DNA of 14,198 bases from an uncultured Acidobacteriota bacterium (lineage in GTDB: Bacteria; Acidobacteriota; Blastocatellia; Pyrinomonadales; Pyrinomonadaceae). Of this stretch, positions 6,705-14,198 are shown piece after piece (the first letter of the stretch is position 1; each line of letters starts with the position of its first letter). Position numbers and translations under genes: made by a program. The notes under the pieces are model-generated. The model saw only the letters and a list, made by a program, of their open reading frames with translations, ran no database searches and was not told the origin of the DNA. The stretch is from positions 1 to 14,198 of the forward strand of contig CAMLKY010000006.1 of assembly GCA_946480545.1 (NCBI GenBank). Reading direction: 5' to 3'.

Positions 6705-9700
6705 ATGCAGAACAGTTCGTTAACGGAGACTCGACGGGGTCTTCTTCTGACTTTATTTCTACTGGGCCTGGTGACGGCGCTGATCTTCATTCCGTCCCAG
6801 CACCCGTCCGAAGCCGGCAGCAAATCCGGCTCGGGATTATTTACTCGGACCACGGTGCAGGACCCCGACCTGCCGAATTATGACATTCGGACAGAGAAGG
6901 GTGACGACATCGCGTCTTACCTCGCCTCGGCGCGTCAGTCCGCCGCTAGAGACGCTGCAGTGGTCGCCGATATCCGCGACGGCTTTGTCAAAGGAGAAAA
7001 CGCTCTGCGAACGCGGTTCCCCGATGTAAAATTCGTCTACAACGACGATATCCGCATTCCGGAAGTGATCGCTCCAGACGTATGGAAAGCCACTGTTGAA
7101 TACCTCACAGGACCCTCGACGGCGAAGCGCTCCGAGATCCTTCGTGACTTTGTTCGCGAGAACAATGATCTGGTCGGTATGACCGATGGTCAGGCCGACT
7201 CGCTGAAGGTGACGGCCGATTACACGAACCCGGACGGCAATCTCTCGTTCGCTCATCTCGAGCAGCGGATCAACGGCGTACCGGTGTTCCGTGGAGAAGT
7301 GAAAGCCGGCTTTACGAAGCGAGGAGAGATGATCCGCGTGATCAACAATCTCGCACCGGGTCTTGATTACGATTCGCTTTCTACGGACTTCCGCGATCCG
7401 GTCGATGCACTCAGGGCCGCGGCACGTCACGTCGGTCACGAGCTGAAAGATGCAGACACGGCCGTCAACGAAGCAGCCTCGAGCGATACGAAGATCAAGT
7501 TCGGTCAGGGCGGCGACTTTGCGAACCACGCCGAGAAGATGTACTTCCCGACCGAGCCGGGCGTTGCAGTTCCGGCATGGCGGGTGGCGGTGTTCACGAA
7601 GGGCACGGCGTACTACGTGATCGTTGACGCGAACACTGGAACGATGCTGTGGAGAAAGAACCTTGGTGAAGACCAGACGCAGGCGGCGACGTACAACGTT
7701 TACGCGAACCCGAATGCGTTCATCAACACGGCCGACAACCCGGCACCTCTTACACCCGGACCGACGGACCCGAGCACCAACACGCAAGGGACGCTGGCGA
7801 CGCGAACGAATGTTACGCGTATCGGTAACGAGGCTCCGTACACATTCAACAACAACGGCTGGATCACCGACGGTGCGAACATCACCGACGGTAATGCCGT
7901 CGAAGCAGGTATCGACCGCGTCGCACCGGACGGCGTCGATGCGACGCAGGTAGGAAGCCCGAACCGTGTATTCGACACGGCAGGCCCGGCATGGAATCCT
8001 CCTCCTGGAAACCCGGCACCCGGCGACGAGCCGCTCACGCCGCAGGCTCAGCGCGGAGCCGTGATCCAGATGTTCTACATAATGAACCTGTATCACGACG
8101 AGCTGTACAGACTCGGGTTCACCGAGCCGGCATTCAACTTCCAGCACGACAACTTTGGTCGCGGCGGTGTCGCAAACGACCGTGTCTCGGCTGAAGGTCA
8201 GGATGGATCGGGTACGAACAACGCAAACTTCCTGACGCTTGCCGACGGCAACCGGGGAAGGATGCAGATGTATCTCTGGAGCGGTCCTACGCCCGACAAG
8301 GACGGAACACCCGACGCCGAGATCATCATCCACGAAGTAACACACGGAACGTCGAACCGCCTGCACGGAAACGCATCGGGTCTTTCGACGAACATGGCCC
8401 GCGGCATGGGTGAAGGCTGGGGCGACTTCTACGGTCACGCCATGCTGTCAGAGCCGACGGATCCGATCAACGGCATCTACACGACGGGTGGTTATGCCAC
8501 GCACCAGCTCGGCGGCTTCAACGCGAACTACTACTACGGTATTCGCCGATGGCCGAAGGCTGTTATCGCGTTCACGGGCGGACCGAACAACCGTCCGCAC
8601 AATCCGTTCACGTTCAAGCACATCAATGTCGGCTGCGACACGACGCTTGGAACGACAACGACAGCACCGAGCAGTGCATTCCCGCGCAGCCCGGTCATTG
8701 CGACTGCAGGAAGCTGCGACCAGGTACACAACGCAGGTGAAGTATGGTCGAGTGCTCTGTGGGAAGTTCGTGCATTGATGGTCCAGCGCCTCGGCTGGGC
8801 AGTAGGAAACCGCAAGGTCCTGCAGCTTGTTACCGACGGTATGAAGCTGGCACCTATCGGCCCGACGTTCCTCACCGAGCGTGATGCGATCATCGCAGCG
8901 GCCCAGGCAAGTGCGGCGGCCCCGGAAGCAGCAGCAGATGTGATCGACGTTCGCGAAGGCTTCCGCCGACGCGGCATGGGCTTCTCGGCATCGATCCAGG
9001 CAGTTTCGCCTGCCGCGGTGACAGAGGCTTTCGATGTTCCCAACGTCGTCTTTACTGACCCCTTCTCGGTGAGCGATTCGACGGGTGACAACGATGGCTT
9101 CCCAGAGCCGGGTGAAAATATCCTGCTCAGCGTTGCTATCACGAACACCACCGGCGCGACCGTAACGAATGTCATGGCCAATGTTACCGGTGGCGGAAAC
9201 GCCAACTACGGCGACATCGCAAACGGTGCAACTGTGACGATGCAGATCCCGTACACCGTGCCGGGCGGCGCTACTTGCGGAGCCCTGCACCAGGTAACGA
9301 TCAACATCACCAGCTCCGTGGGCGCTCAAATACCGCAGACCCGTGAGTTCCGTCTCGGTGCTCCGGTTGGCGGCGCGCCTACGACATTCACTAACTCGAC
9401 GGCGATAACGATCGGTCCGAACGCCGGCGTTTCGGTTCCCTATGGAACTACGCTGAATGTTTCGGGTCTATCCGGCAACAAGACGATCAAGCTCGAACTC
9501 ACGAACGTGACACACACGTTCCCGGGTGATCTTGATCTGTTGTTGGTCGGCCCAGGCGGACAGAAATTCGTCGTACTGTCGGATGCAGGAAGCACTCAGG
9601 ACGCTGTCAACGCGACCACGCTTCTGTTCGATGCGGCCGCGGCGGTCATTCCGTCAGGAAGTGCGTCGATCGACGGCAGCTTCAGACCGACCCAGCACGG

Positions 9701-10754
9701 TAATGGTGACGCCTTTGCAGCACCGGCTCCGGCTGGACCGCACGATAACCCGGCTCCGGGTGGCACGGCGACGTTCTCGTCTGTCTTCGGTTCGAGTGGT
9801 GCGAGTATGAACGGAACCTGGACGCTCTATGTCGTCGACGATGCTAACGTCGACGGTGGAACGATGGCCGGCTGGAAGCTGACGTTTGAAGCGAATGACT
9901 ACGTCTGCGACCTGACCCCGACAAGCGTTCGATCGAGAGCTGACTTCGACGGCGATGGCAAGACCGATCTTTCGGTGTTCCGTCCGTCCGAAGGAAACTG
10001 GTACCTGAACCGTTCGACGGCAGGCTTCCAGGTCCTGAAGTGGGGCGTTTCGGGCGACACGCTCGTACCGGGCGATTACGATGGTGACGGTAAGACCGAT
10101 ACCGCCGTGTTCCGTCCGAACGCAGATCCGGCTCAGCCTGACTTCTACGTCCTGAACAGCAATGGAATGACGCTATACGGTGCATCGTGGGGTGTCGCGA
10201 ACGACGTTCCGGTGGTCGCGGATTACGACAATGACAATAAGTCAGACGTCGCGATCTTCCGTCCGTCGAACAACACGTGGTACATCCTGCGAAGCAGCGG
10301 CGGCATTGCGGTGACGGCGTTCGGCCAAGCCGGTGACGTACCTGTCGCAGGTAACTTCGACAGCCACGCGGCAGCCGACCTGGTCGTCTATCGCAATGGT
10401 ACGTGGCTCGGTCAGATGTCCGGCGGTGGTGCGTTCAACGTAGCCCTCGGAACTGCAGGCGACATCCTGGTACCCGCTGACTATAGCGGTGACAACGTTG
10501 ATGACGTTGCGGTGTTCAGACCATCGACGGGCCAGTGGTTCGTTCGCAACAGCACAGGCGGTGCGGTCACGACCACGGCTTGGGGTACATCGGGAGACGT
10601 GCCCGTACCGGGCGACTACGACGGCGATGGAAGTGACGATCTCGCTATCTATCGCGGCGGTACGTGGTGGGTCAATCGCTCGACCTCCGGTGTCTTGGTC
10701 CAGGGCTTCGGTCTTGGCAGTGACACGGCTGTGCCGAGACGTTACATCCCGTAA
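6705..10754 (+). CDS. Protease B: secreted M36 metallopeptidase with P-like domain and FG-GAP/VCBS repeats
   Basis: This is a 1349-aa paralogue of protease A. Seen: signal or anchor helix about 13-30 after an ETRR n-region; FTP propeptide about 135-225 (ADYTNPDGNLSFAHLEQ.., GVPVFRGEVKAGF); PepSY-like segment; M36 domain with HEVTH giving His543, Glu544 and His547, and Glu570 in GEGWGDF, the canonical form; Cys644 and Cys671 in a loop absent from A, a possible disulphide; Ig-like domain (Cys858); a domain of about 893-1066 resembling the proprotein-convertase P domain (THTFPGDLDLLLVGPGG near its start, NGTWTLYVVDDA near its end); Cys1068; six FG-GAP/VCBS-type repeats from about 1079. Role: secreted protein degradation, inferred. 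Codons 132 to at least 1051 are identical at DNA level to protease C, whereas the first 131 are not. The gene has its own candidate promoter and is followed by two hairpins. Confidence 0.96.
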   Translation: MQNSSLTETRRGLLLTLFLLGLVTALIFIPSQHPSEAGSKSGSGLFTRTTVQDPDLPNYDIRTEKGDDIASYLASARQSAARDAAVVADIRDGFVKGENALRTRFPDVKFVYNDDIRIPEVIAPDVWKATVEYLTGPSTAKRSEILRDFVRENNDLVGMTDGQADSLKVTADYTNPDGNLSFAHLEQRINGVPVFRGEVKAGFTKRGEMIRVINNLAPGLDYDSLSTDFRDPVDALRAAARHVGHELKDADTAVNEAASSDTKIKFGQGGDFANHAEKMYFPTEPGVAVPAWRVAVFTKGTAYYVIVDANTGTMLWRKNLGEDQTQAATYNVYANPNAFINTADNPAPLTPGPTDPSTNTQGTLATRTNVTRIGNEAPYTFNNNGWITDGANITDGNAVEAGIDRVAPDGVDATQVGSPNRVFDTAGPAWNPPPGNPAPGDEPLTPQAQRGAVIQMFYIMNLYHDELYRLGFTEPAFNFQHDNFGRGGVANDRVSAEGQDGSGTNNANFLTLADGNRGRMQMYLWSGPTPDKDGTPDAEIIIHEVTHGTSNRLHGNASGLSTNMARGMGEGWGDFYGHAMLSEPTDPINGIYTTGGYATHQLGGFNANYYYGIRRWPKAVIAFTGGPNNRPHNPFTFKHINVGCDTTLGTTTTAPSSAFPRSPVIATAGSCDQVHNAGEVWSSALWEVRALMVQRLGWAVGNRKVLQLVTDGMKLAPIGPTFLTERDAIIAAAQASAAAPEAAADVIDVREGFRRRGMGFSASIQAVSPAAVTEAFDVPNVVFTDPFSVSDSTGDNDGFPEPGENILLSVAITNTTGATVTNVMANVTGGGNANYGDIANGATVTMQIPYTVPGGATCGALHQVTINITSSVGAQIPQTREFRLGAPVGGAPTTFTNSTAITIGPNAGVSVPYGTTLNVSGLSGNKTIKLELTNVTHTFPGDLDLLLVGPGGQKFVVLSDAGSTQDAVNATTLLFDAAAAVIPSGSASIDGSFRPTQHGNGDAFAAPAPAGPHDNPAPGGTATFSSVFGSSGASMNGTWTLYVVDDANVDGGTMAGWKLTFEANDYVCDLTPTSVRSRADFDGDGKTDLSVFRPSEGNWYLNRSTAGFQVLKWGVSGDTLVPGDYDGDGKTDTAVFRPNADPAQPDFYVLNSNGMTLYGASWGVANDVPVVADYDNDNKSDVAIFRPSNNTWYILRSSGGIAVTAFGQAGDVPVAGNFDSHAAADLVVYRNGTWLGQMSGGGAFNVALGTAGDILVPADYSGDNVDDVAVFRPSTGQWFVRNSTGGAVTTTAWGTSGDVPVPGDYDGDGSDDLAIYRGGTWWVNRSTSGVLVQGFGLGSDTAVPRRYIP
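7098..9858 (+). repeat. Perfect long direct repeat, copy 1 (inside protease B)
   Basis: This segment matches 11438-14198 with a constant offset of 4340 bp. Aligning the two copies by eye I found no mismatch or gap over 2761 bp. Just upstream of 7098 the similarity drops at once: the ten bases ending at 7100 are CACTGTTGAA here and AAGGATGGAA in copy 2. The right end is not defined because copy 2 reaches the window edge. Confidence 0.96.
9924..10751 (+). repeat. Six FG-GAP/VCBS-like repeats at the C-terminus of protease B
   Basis: The first Asp-rich loop (DFDGDGKTD) starts at residue 1080 and the sixth (DYDGDGSDD) at 1304, with a closing half repeat ending VPRRYIP. The fourth repeat reads NFDSHAAAD and has lost most acidic positions, so it probably does not bind calcium; the third (DYDNDNKSD) is also altered. 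The layout matches protease A, with six repeats in each. Confidence 0.88.
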
Positions 10755-10769
10755 ACAAATAGCTCACGC

Positions 10770-10797
10770 GGAGCGGCTGCGACATCGGAGCCGCTCC
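10770..10797 (+). terminator. First hairpin after protease B
   Basis: A 9-bp stem (GGAGCGGCT at 10770-10778 with AGCCGCTCC at 10789-10797) and a 10-nt loop are followed by CATTTCTT, a poor T tract. It lies 15 bp after the stop. It could be a weak terminator or a protective 3' stem ahead of the stronger hairpin. Confidence 0.6.
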
Positions 10798-10806
10798 CAT
10801 TTCTTG

Positions 10807-10835
10807 AAGGTCGTCCCAGCAGGACGACCTTTTTT
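10807..10835 (+). terminator. Intrinsic terminator after protease B
   Basis: A 10-bp perfect stem (AAGGTCGTCC at 10807-10816 with GGACGACCTT at 10822-10831), a 5-nt loop and an uninterrupted T run to 10835 form a typical Rho-independent terminator. It separates B from C. Confidence 0.9.
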
Positions 10836-10877
10836 AGCGCCGAGCGGGTCACCTTGACCGGCGTTCCGGTTAAAGCA

Positions 10878-10926
10878 TTGACGTTCAGCAAAGGTTCGGT
10901 TAATAATTACCTACACTTTTCACTCC
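10878..10926 (+). promoter_or_regulatory. Candidate promoter and conserved downstream block for protease C
   Basis: TTGACG (10878-10883) is followed after 17 bp by TAATAA, or after 18 bp by AATAAT, a 5/6 match to the -10 consensus. The block TTACCTACAC at 10907, a T run and CACTCCG follow, at the same distance as in the A-B spacer. It lies 173 bp upstream of the C start. Confidence 0.45.
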
Positions 10927-11026
10927 GACCGTAATTTCCAAGGGTTTGTTCTTTAGATTTCCCCCACATTCGATATAACTAGTCGTGCGTGGGTCTCAAG
11001 CTTTGACGGTCGTTTTGTATCTTCGA

Positions 11027-11046
11027 GAGCTTCTAGGAGGAGGGCT
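11027..11046 (+). promoter_or_regulatory. Extended Shine-Dalgarno leader of protease C
   Basis: GAGCTTCT followed by AGGAGGAGGGCT lies just before ATG 11051. Compared with A and B there is an extra AGG triplet, giving two overlapping purine cores. It supports the chosen start. Confidence 0.85.
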
Positions 11047-11050
11047 TATA

Positions 11051-14000
11051 ATGCAGCACAGTTCTTTTCGTGAAACCCGTCTTGGGTTTCTCTTGACCTT
11101 GTTTATCCTATGCGTCGTCACGGCGCTGATCCTCATCCCCGCCCAATTCAGTTCCAAGGCCGGTACCGGTCGCGGACTGATCGTGCGAACCAGTACGCAC
11201 GATGACGGGCTACTGAACTACGATATCCGAGAACAAAGAGAGCCTGAGATTCTCAGCTTCCTTGAAGCAGCTCGGGCGTCCGTCGGGCAGGACGCCGGCG
11301 CGGTAGCTGACAAGCGCGATGCATTCGTACGCGGCGAAGAGCAGCTTCGGTCCCGCGTCCCCACCATCAAGTTCGAGTACAACTCAGACATACGGATACC
11401 CGAGGTCATTTCGCCGGACGTATGGAAGGCAAGGATGGAATACCTCACAGGACCCTCGACGGCGAAGCGCTCCGAGATCCTTCGTGACTTTGTTCGCGAG
11501 AACAATGATCTGGTCGGTATGACCGATGGTCAGGCCGACTCGCTGAAGGTGACGGCCGATTACACGAACCCGGACGGCAATCTCTCGTTCGCTCATCTCG
11601 AGCAGCGGATCAACGGCGTACCGGTGTTCCGTGGAGAAGTGAAAGCCGGCTTTACGAAGCGAGGAGAGATGATCCGCGTGATCAACAATCTCGCACCGGG
11701 TCTTGATTACGATTCGCTTTCTACGGACTTCCGCGATCCGGTCGATGCACTCAGGGCCGCGGCACGTCACGTCGGTCACGAGCTGAAAGATGCAGACACG
11801 GCCGTCAACGAAGCAGCCTCGAGCGATACGAAGATCAAGTTCGGTCAGGGCGGCGACTTTGCGAACCACGCCGAGAAGATGTACTTCCCGACCGAGCCGG
11901 GCGTTGCAGTTCCGGCATGGCGGGTGGCGGTGTTCACGAAGGGCACGGCGTACTACGTGATCGTTGACGCGAACACTGGAACGATGCTGTGGAGAAAGAA
12001 CCTTGGTGAAGACCAGACGCAGGCGGCGACGTACAACGTTTACGCGAACCCGAATGCGTTCATCAACACGGCCGACAACCCGGCACCTCTTACACCCGGA
12101 CCGACGGACCCGAGCACCAACACGCAAGGGACGCTGGCGACGCGAACGAATGTTACGCGTATCGGTAACGAGGCTCCGTACACATTCAACAACAACGGCT
12201 GGATCACCGACGGTGCGAACATCACCGACGGTAATGCCGTCGAAGCAGGTATCGACCGCGTCGCACCGGACGGCGTCGATGCGACGCAGGTAGGAAGCCC
12301 GAACCGTGTATTCGACACGGCAGGCCCGGCATGGAATCCTCCTCCTGGAAACCCGGCACCCGGCGACGAGCCGCTCACGCCGCAGGCTCAGCGCGGAGCC
12401 GTGATCCAGATGTTCTACATAATGAACCTGTATCACGACGAGCTGTACAGACTCGGGTTCACCGAGCCGGCATTCAACTTCCAGCACGACAACTTTGGTC
12501 GCGGCGGTGTCGCAAACGACCGTGTCTCGGCTGAAGGTCAGGATGGATCGGGTACGAACAACGCAAACTTCCTGACGCTTGCCGACGGCAACCGGGGAAG
12601 GATGCAGATGTATCTCTGGAGCGGTCCTACGCCCGACAAGGACGGAACACCCGACGCCGAGATCATCATCCACGAAGTAACACACGGAACGTCGAACCGC
12701 CTGCACGGAAACGCATCGGGTCTTTCGACGAACATGGCCCGCGGCATGGGTGAAGGCTGGGGCGACTTCTACGGTCACGCCATGCTGTCAGAGCCGACGG
12801 ATCCGATCAACGGCATCTACACGACGGGTGGTTATGCCACGCACCAGCTCGGCGGCTTCAACGCGAACTACTACTACGGTATTCGCCGATGGCCGAAGGC
12901 TGTTATCGCGTTCACGGGCGGACCGAACAACCGTCCGCACAATCCGTTCACGTTCAAGCACATCAATGTCGGCTGCGACACGACGCTTGGAACGACAACG
13001 ACAGCACCGAGCAGTGCATTCCCGCGCAGCCCGGTCATTGCGACTGCAGGAAGCTGCGACCAGGTACACAACGCAGGTGAAGTATGGTCGAGTGCTCTGT
13101 GGGAAGTTCGTGCATTGATGGTCCAGCGCCTCGGCTGGGCAGTAGGAAACCGCAAGGTCCTGCAGCTTGTTACCGACGGTATGAAGCTGGCACCTATCGG
13201 CCCGACGTTCCTCACCGAGCGTGATGCGATCATCGCAGCGGCCCAGGCAAGTGCGGCGGCCCCGGAAGCAGCAGCAGATGTGATCGACGTTCGCGAAGGC
13301 TTCCGCCGACGCGGCATGGGCTTCTCGGCATCGATCCAGGCAGTTTCGCCTGCCGCGGTGACAGAGGCTTTCGATGTTCCCAACGTCGTCTTTACTGACC
13401 CCTTCTCGGTGAGCGATTCGACGGGTGACAACGATGGCTTCCCAGAGCCGGGTGAAAATATCCTGCTCAGCGTTGCTATCACGAACACCACCGGCGCGAC
13501 CGTAACGAATGTCATGGCCAATGTTACCGGTGGCGGAAACGCCAACTACGGCGACATCGCAAACGGTGCAACTGTGACGATGCAGATCCCGTACACCGTG
13601 CCGGGCGGCGCTACTTGCGGAGCCCTGCACCAGGTAACGATCAACATCACCAGCTCCGTGGGCGCTCAAATACCGCAGACCCGTGAGTTCCGTCTCGGTG
13701 CTCCGGTTGGCGGCGCGCCTACGACATTCACTAACTCGACGGCGATAACGATCGGTCCGAACGCCGGCGTTTCGGTTCCCTATGGAACTACGCTGAATGT
13801 TTCGGGTCTATCCGGCAACAAGACGATCAAGCTCGAACTCACGAACGTGACACACACGTTCCCGGGTGATCTTGATCTGTTGTTGGTCGGCCCAGGCGGA
13901 CAGAAATTCGTCGTACTGTCGGATGCAGGAAGCACTCAGGACGCTGTCAACGCGACCACGCTTCTGTTCGATGCGGCCGCGGCGGTCATTCCGTCAGGAA

Positions 14001-14198
14001 GTGCGTCGATCGACGGCAGCTTCAGACCGACCCAGCACGGTAATGGTGACGCCTTTGCAGCACCGGCTCCGGCTGGACCGCACGATAACCCGGCTCCGGG
14101 TGGCACGGCGACGTTCTCGTCTGTCTTCGGTTCGAGTGGTGCGAGTATGAACGGAACCTGGACGCTCTATGTCGTCGACGATGCTAACGTCGACGGTG
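11051..14198 (+). CDS. Protease C: third secreted M36 metallopeptidase, cut by the window end
   Basis: 1049 codons are visible with no stop; the frame runs off the right edge. The start reads MQHSSFRETRLGFLLTLF, a signal or anchor with a hydrophobic helix to about residue 30. Codons 1-129 differ from B (roughly half the residues shared) but include the matching motifs YDIR, IKFEYN and RIPEV. From codon 130 onward the DNA is identical to B: FTP propeptide, PepSY-like segment, HEVTH with His541, Glu542 and His545, third ligand Glu568, Ig-like domain, and most of the P-like domain. If similarity continues, the gene would end near base 15094 after six FG-GAP-type repeats; that part is not visible. 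Role as for B. It has its own candidate promoter and Shine-Dalgarno leader, so an identical enzyme body may be made under separate control with a different leader. Confidence 0.94.
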   Translation, partial: MQHSSFRETRLGFLLTLFILCVVTALILIPAQFSSKAGTGRGLIVRTSTHDDGLLNYDIREQREPEILSFLEAARASVGQDAGAVADKRDAFVRGEEQLRSRVPTIKFEYNSDIRIPEVISPDVWKARMEYLTGPSTAKRSEILRDFVRENNDLVGMTDGQADSLKVTADYTNPDGNLSFAHLEQRINGVPVFRGEVKAGFTKRGEMIRVINNLAPGLDYDSLSTDFRDPVDALRAAARHVGHELKDADTAVNEAASSDTKIKFGQGGDFANHAEKMYFPTEPGVAVPAWRVAVFTKGTAYYVIVDANTGTMLWRKNLGEDQTQAATYNVYANPNAFINTADNPAPLTPGPTDPSTNTQGTLATRTNVTRIGNEAPYTFNNNGWITDGANITDGNAVEAGIDRVAPDGVDATQVGSPNRVFDTAGPAWNPPPGNPAPGDEPLTPQAQRGAVIQMFYIMNLYHDELYRLGFTEPAFNFQHDNFGRGGVANDRVSAEGQDGSGTNNANFLTLADGNRGRMQMYLWSGPTPDKDGTPDAEIIIHEVTHGTSNRLHGNASGLSTNMARGMGEGWGDFYGHAMLSEPTDPINGIYTTGGYATHQLGGFNANYYYGIRRWPKAVIAFTGGPNNRPHNPFTFKHINVGCDTTLGTTTTAPSSAFPRSPVIATAGSCDQVHNAGEVWSSALWEVRALMVQRLGWAVGNRKVLQLVTDGMKLAPIGPTFLTERDAIIAAAQASAAAPEAAADVIDVREGFRRRGMGFSASIQAVSPAAVTEAFDVPNVVFTDPFSVSDSTGDNDGFPEPGENILLSVAITNTTGATVTNVMANVTGGGNANYGDIANGATVTMQIPYTVPGGATCGALHQVTINITSSVGAQIPQTREFRLGAPVGGAPTTFTNSTAITIGPNAGVSVPYGTTLNVSGLSGNKTIKLELTNVTHTFPGDLDLLLVGPGGQKFVVLSDAGSTQDAVNATTLLFDAAAAVIPSGSASIDGSFRPTQHGNGDAFAAPAPAGPHDNPAPGGTATFSSVFGSSGASMNGTWTLYVVDDANVDG
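11438..14198 (+). repeat. Perfect long direct repeat, copy 2 (inside protease C)
   Basis: Identical to 7098-9858, same orientation and reading frame, and continuing to the last base of the window, so the true length is at least 2761 bp. Its left boundary is within a coding sequence, with no inverted repeats, target duplication or transposase at the edge. This points to homologous recombination, gene conversion or misassembly, not insertion of an element. Confidence 0.96.

Larger units (their letters stand above)
10755..11050 (+). other. Intergenic spacer between proteases B and C
   Basis: These 296 bp contain two hairpins after B (10770-10797 and 10807-10835), a candidate promoter at 10878-10908 with a block shared with the A-B spacer, and the C ribosome-binding leader at 11027-11046. 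No gene or RNA is visible. Outside the short shared motifs it is clearly diverged from the A-B spacer, unlike the coding bodies of B and C. Confidence 0.65.

Noticed and set aside
6837..8438. 533-codon minus-strand open frame opposite protease B, and its counterpart at 11384-12778 opposite C
   Set aside because: The two share sequence only because the sense strands are identical. The translation is rich in Arg and Val with no domain, and no ribosome-binding site or promoter was noticed.
11047..11052. Perfect TATAAT just before protease C
   Set aside because: It overlaps the start codon and lies inside the ribosome-binding leader, so it cannot be the -10 box for this gene.
11111..11113. Cys21 of protease C as a lipoprotein cysteine
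   Set aside because: It sits in the middle of the hydrophobic helix (FILCVV) without a lipobox, and A and B have no cysteine there.
7098..14198. Duplication caused by an insertion sequence or transposon
   Set aside because: The repeat starts inside a coding frame with no terminal inverted repeats, target-site duplication or transposase gene.

Overview
The window carries one minus-strand gene, a DinG/XPD-type helicase, and three tandem plus-strand genes for very large secreted M36 (fungalysin-type) metallopeptidases. The third runs off the right edge. No RNA genes, transposases, CRISPR array or phage genes are visible. Moderately high G+C, large multidomain M36 proteases and C-terminal repeats of the type DYDGDGKTDxAVFRP suggest an Acidobacteriota member, perhaps Blastocatellia/Pyrinomonadaceae. 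This is an inference from recalled protein style; the window has no taxonomic marker.

Layout. 32-2003 (minus): helicase gene broken into two frames at about 1853-1858, where the whole Walker A (P-loop) coding segment is missing. 2004-2286: divergent intergenic region. 2287-6324: protease A (1345 aa), followed by a strong intrinsic terminator. 6325-6704: spacer with a candidate promoter. 6705-10754: protease B (1349 aa), followed by two hairpins. 10755-11050: spacer with a second, similarly built candidate promoter. 11051 to the window end: protease C (1049 codons visible).

All three proteases share a plan: hydrophobic signal/anchor, FTP propeptide and PepSY-like segment, M36 zinc domain (HEVxH plus a downstream Glu), an Ig-like domain and a variable accessory domain. 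A and B then end in six FG-GAP/VCBS-type repeats of about 44 residues; C is cut off before that point. The accessory domain differs: A has a jelly-roll-like domain, B and C a proprotein-convertase P-like domain. Each gene has its own extended Shine-Dalgarno leader and probably its own promoter, so they look like separately expressed paralogues rather than one operon. Extracellular protein degradation is the likely role.

The most striking feature is that B and C are identical base for base over at least 2761 bp (7098-9858 = 11438-14198, offset 4340), while their first 130 or so codons and their upstream regions are clearly diverged. Recent gene conversion or unequal crossing-over would explain this, and so would an assembly artefact. 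The second notable point is the helicase whose ATP-binding loop alone has been removed, with a frameshift. I found no convincing new multi-gene system; the interest lies in the mosaic protease array and the helicase lesion.
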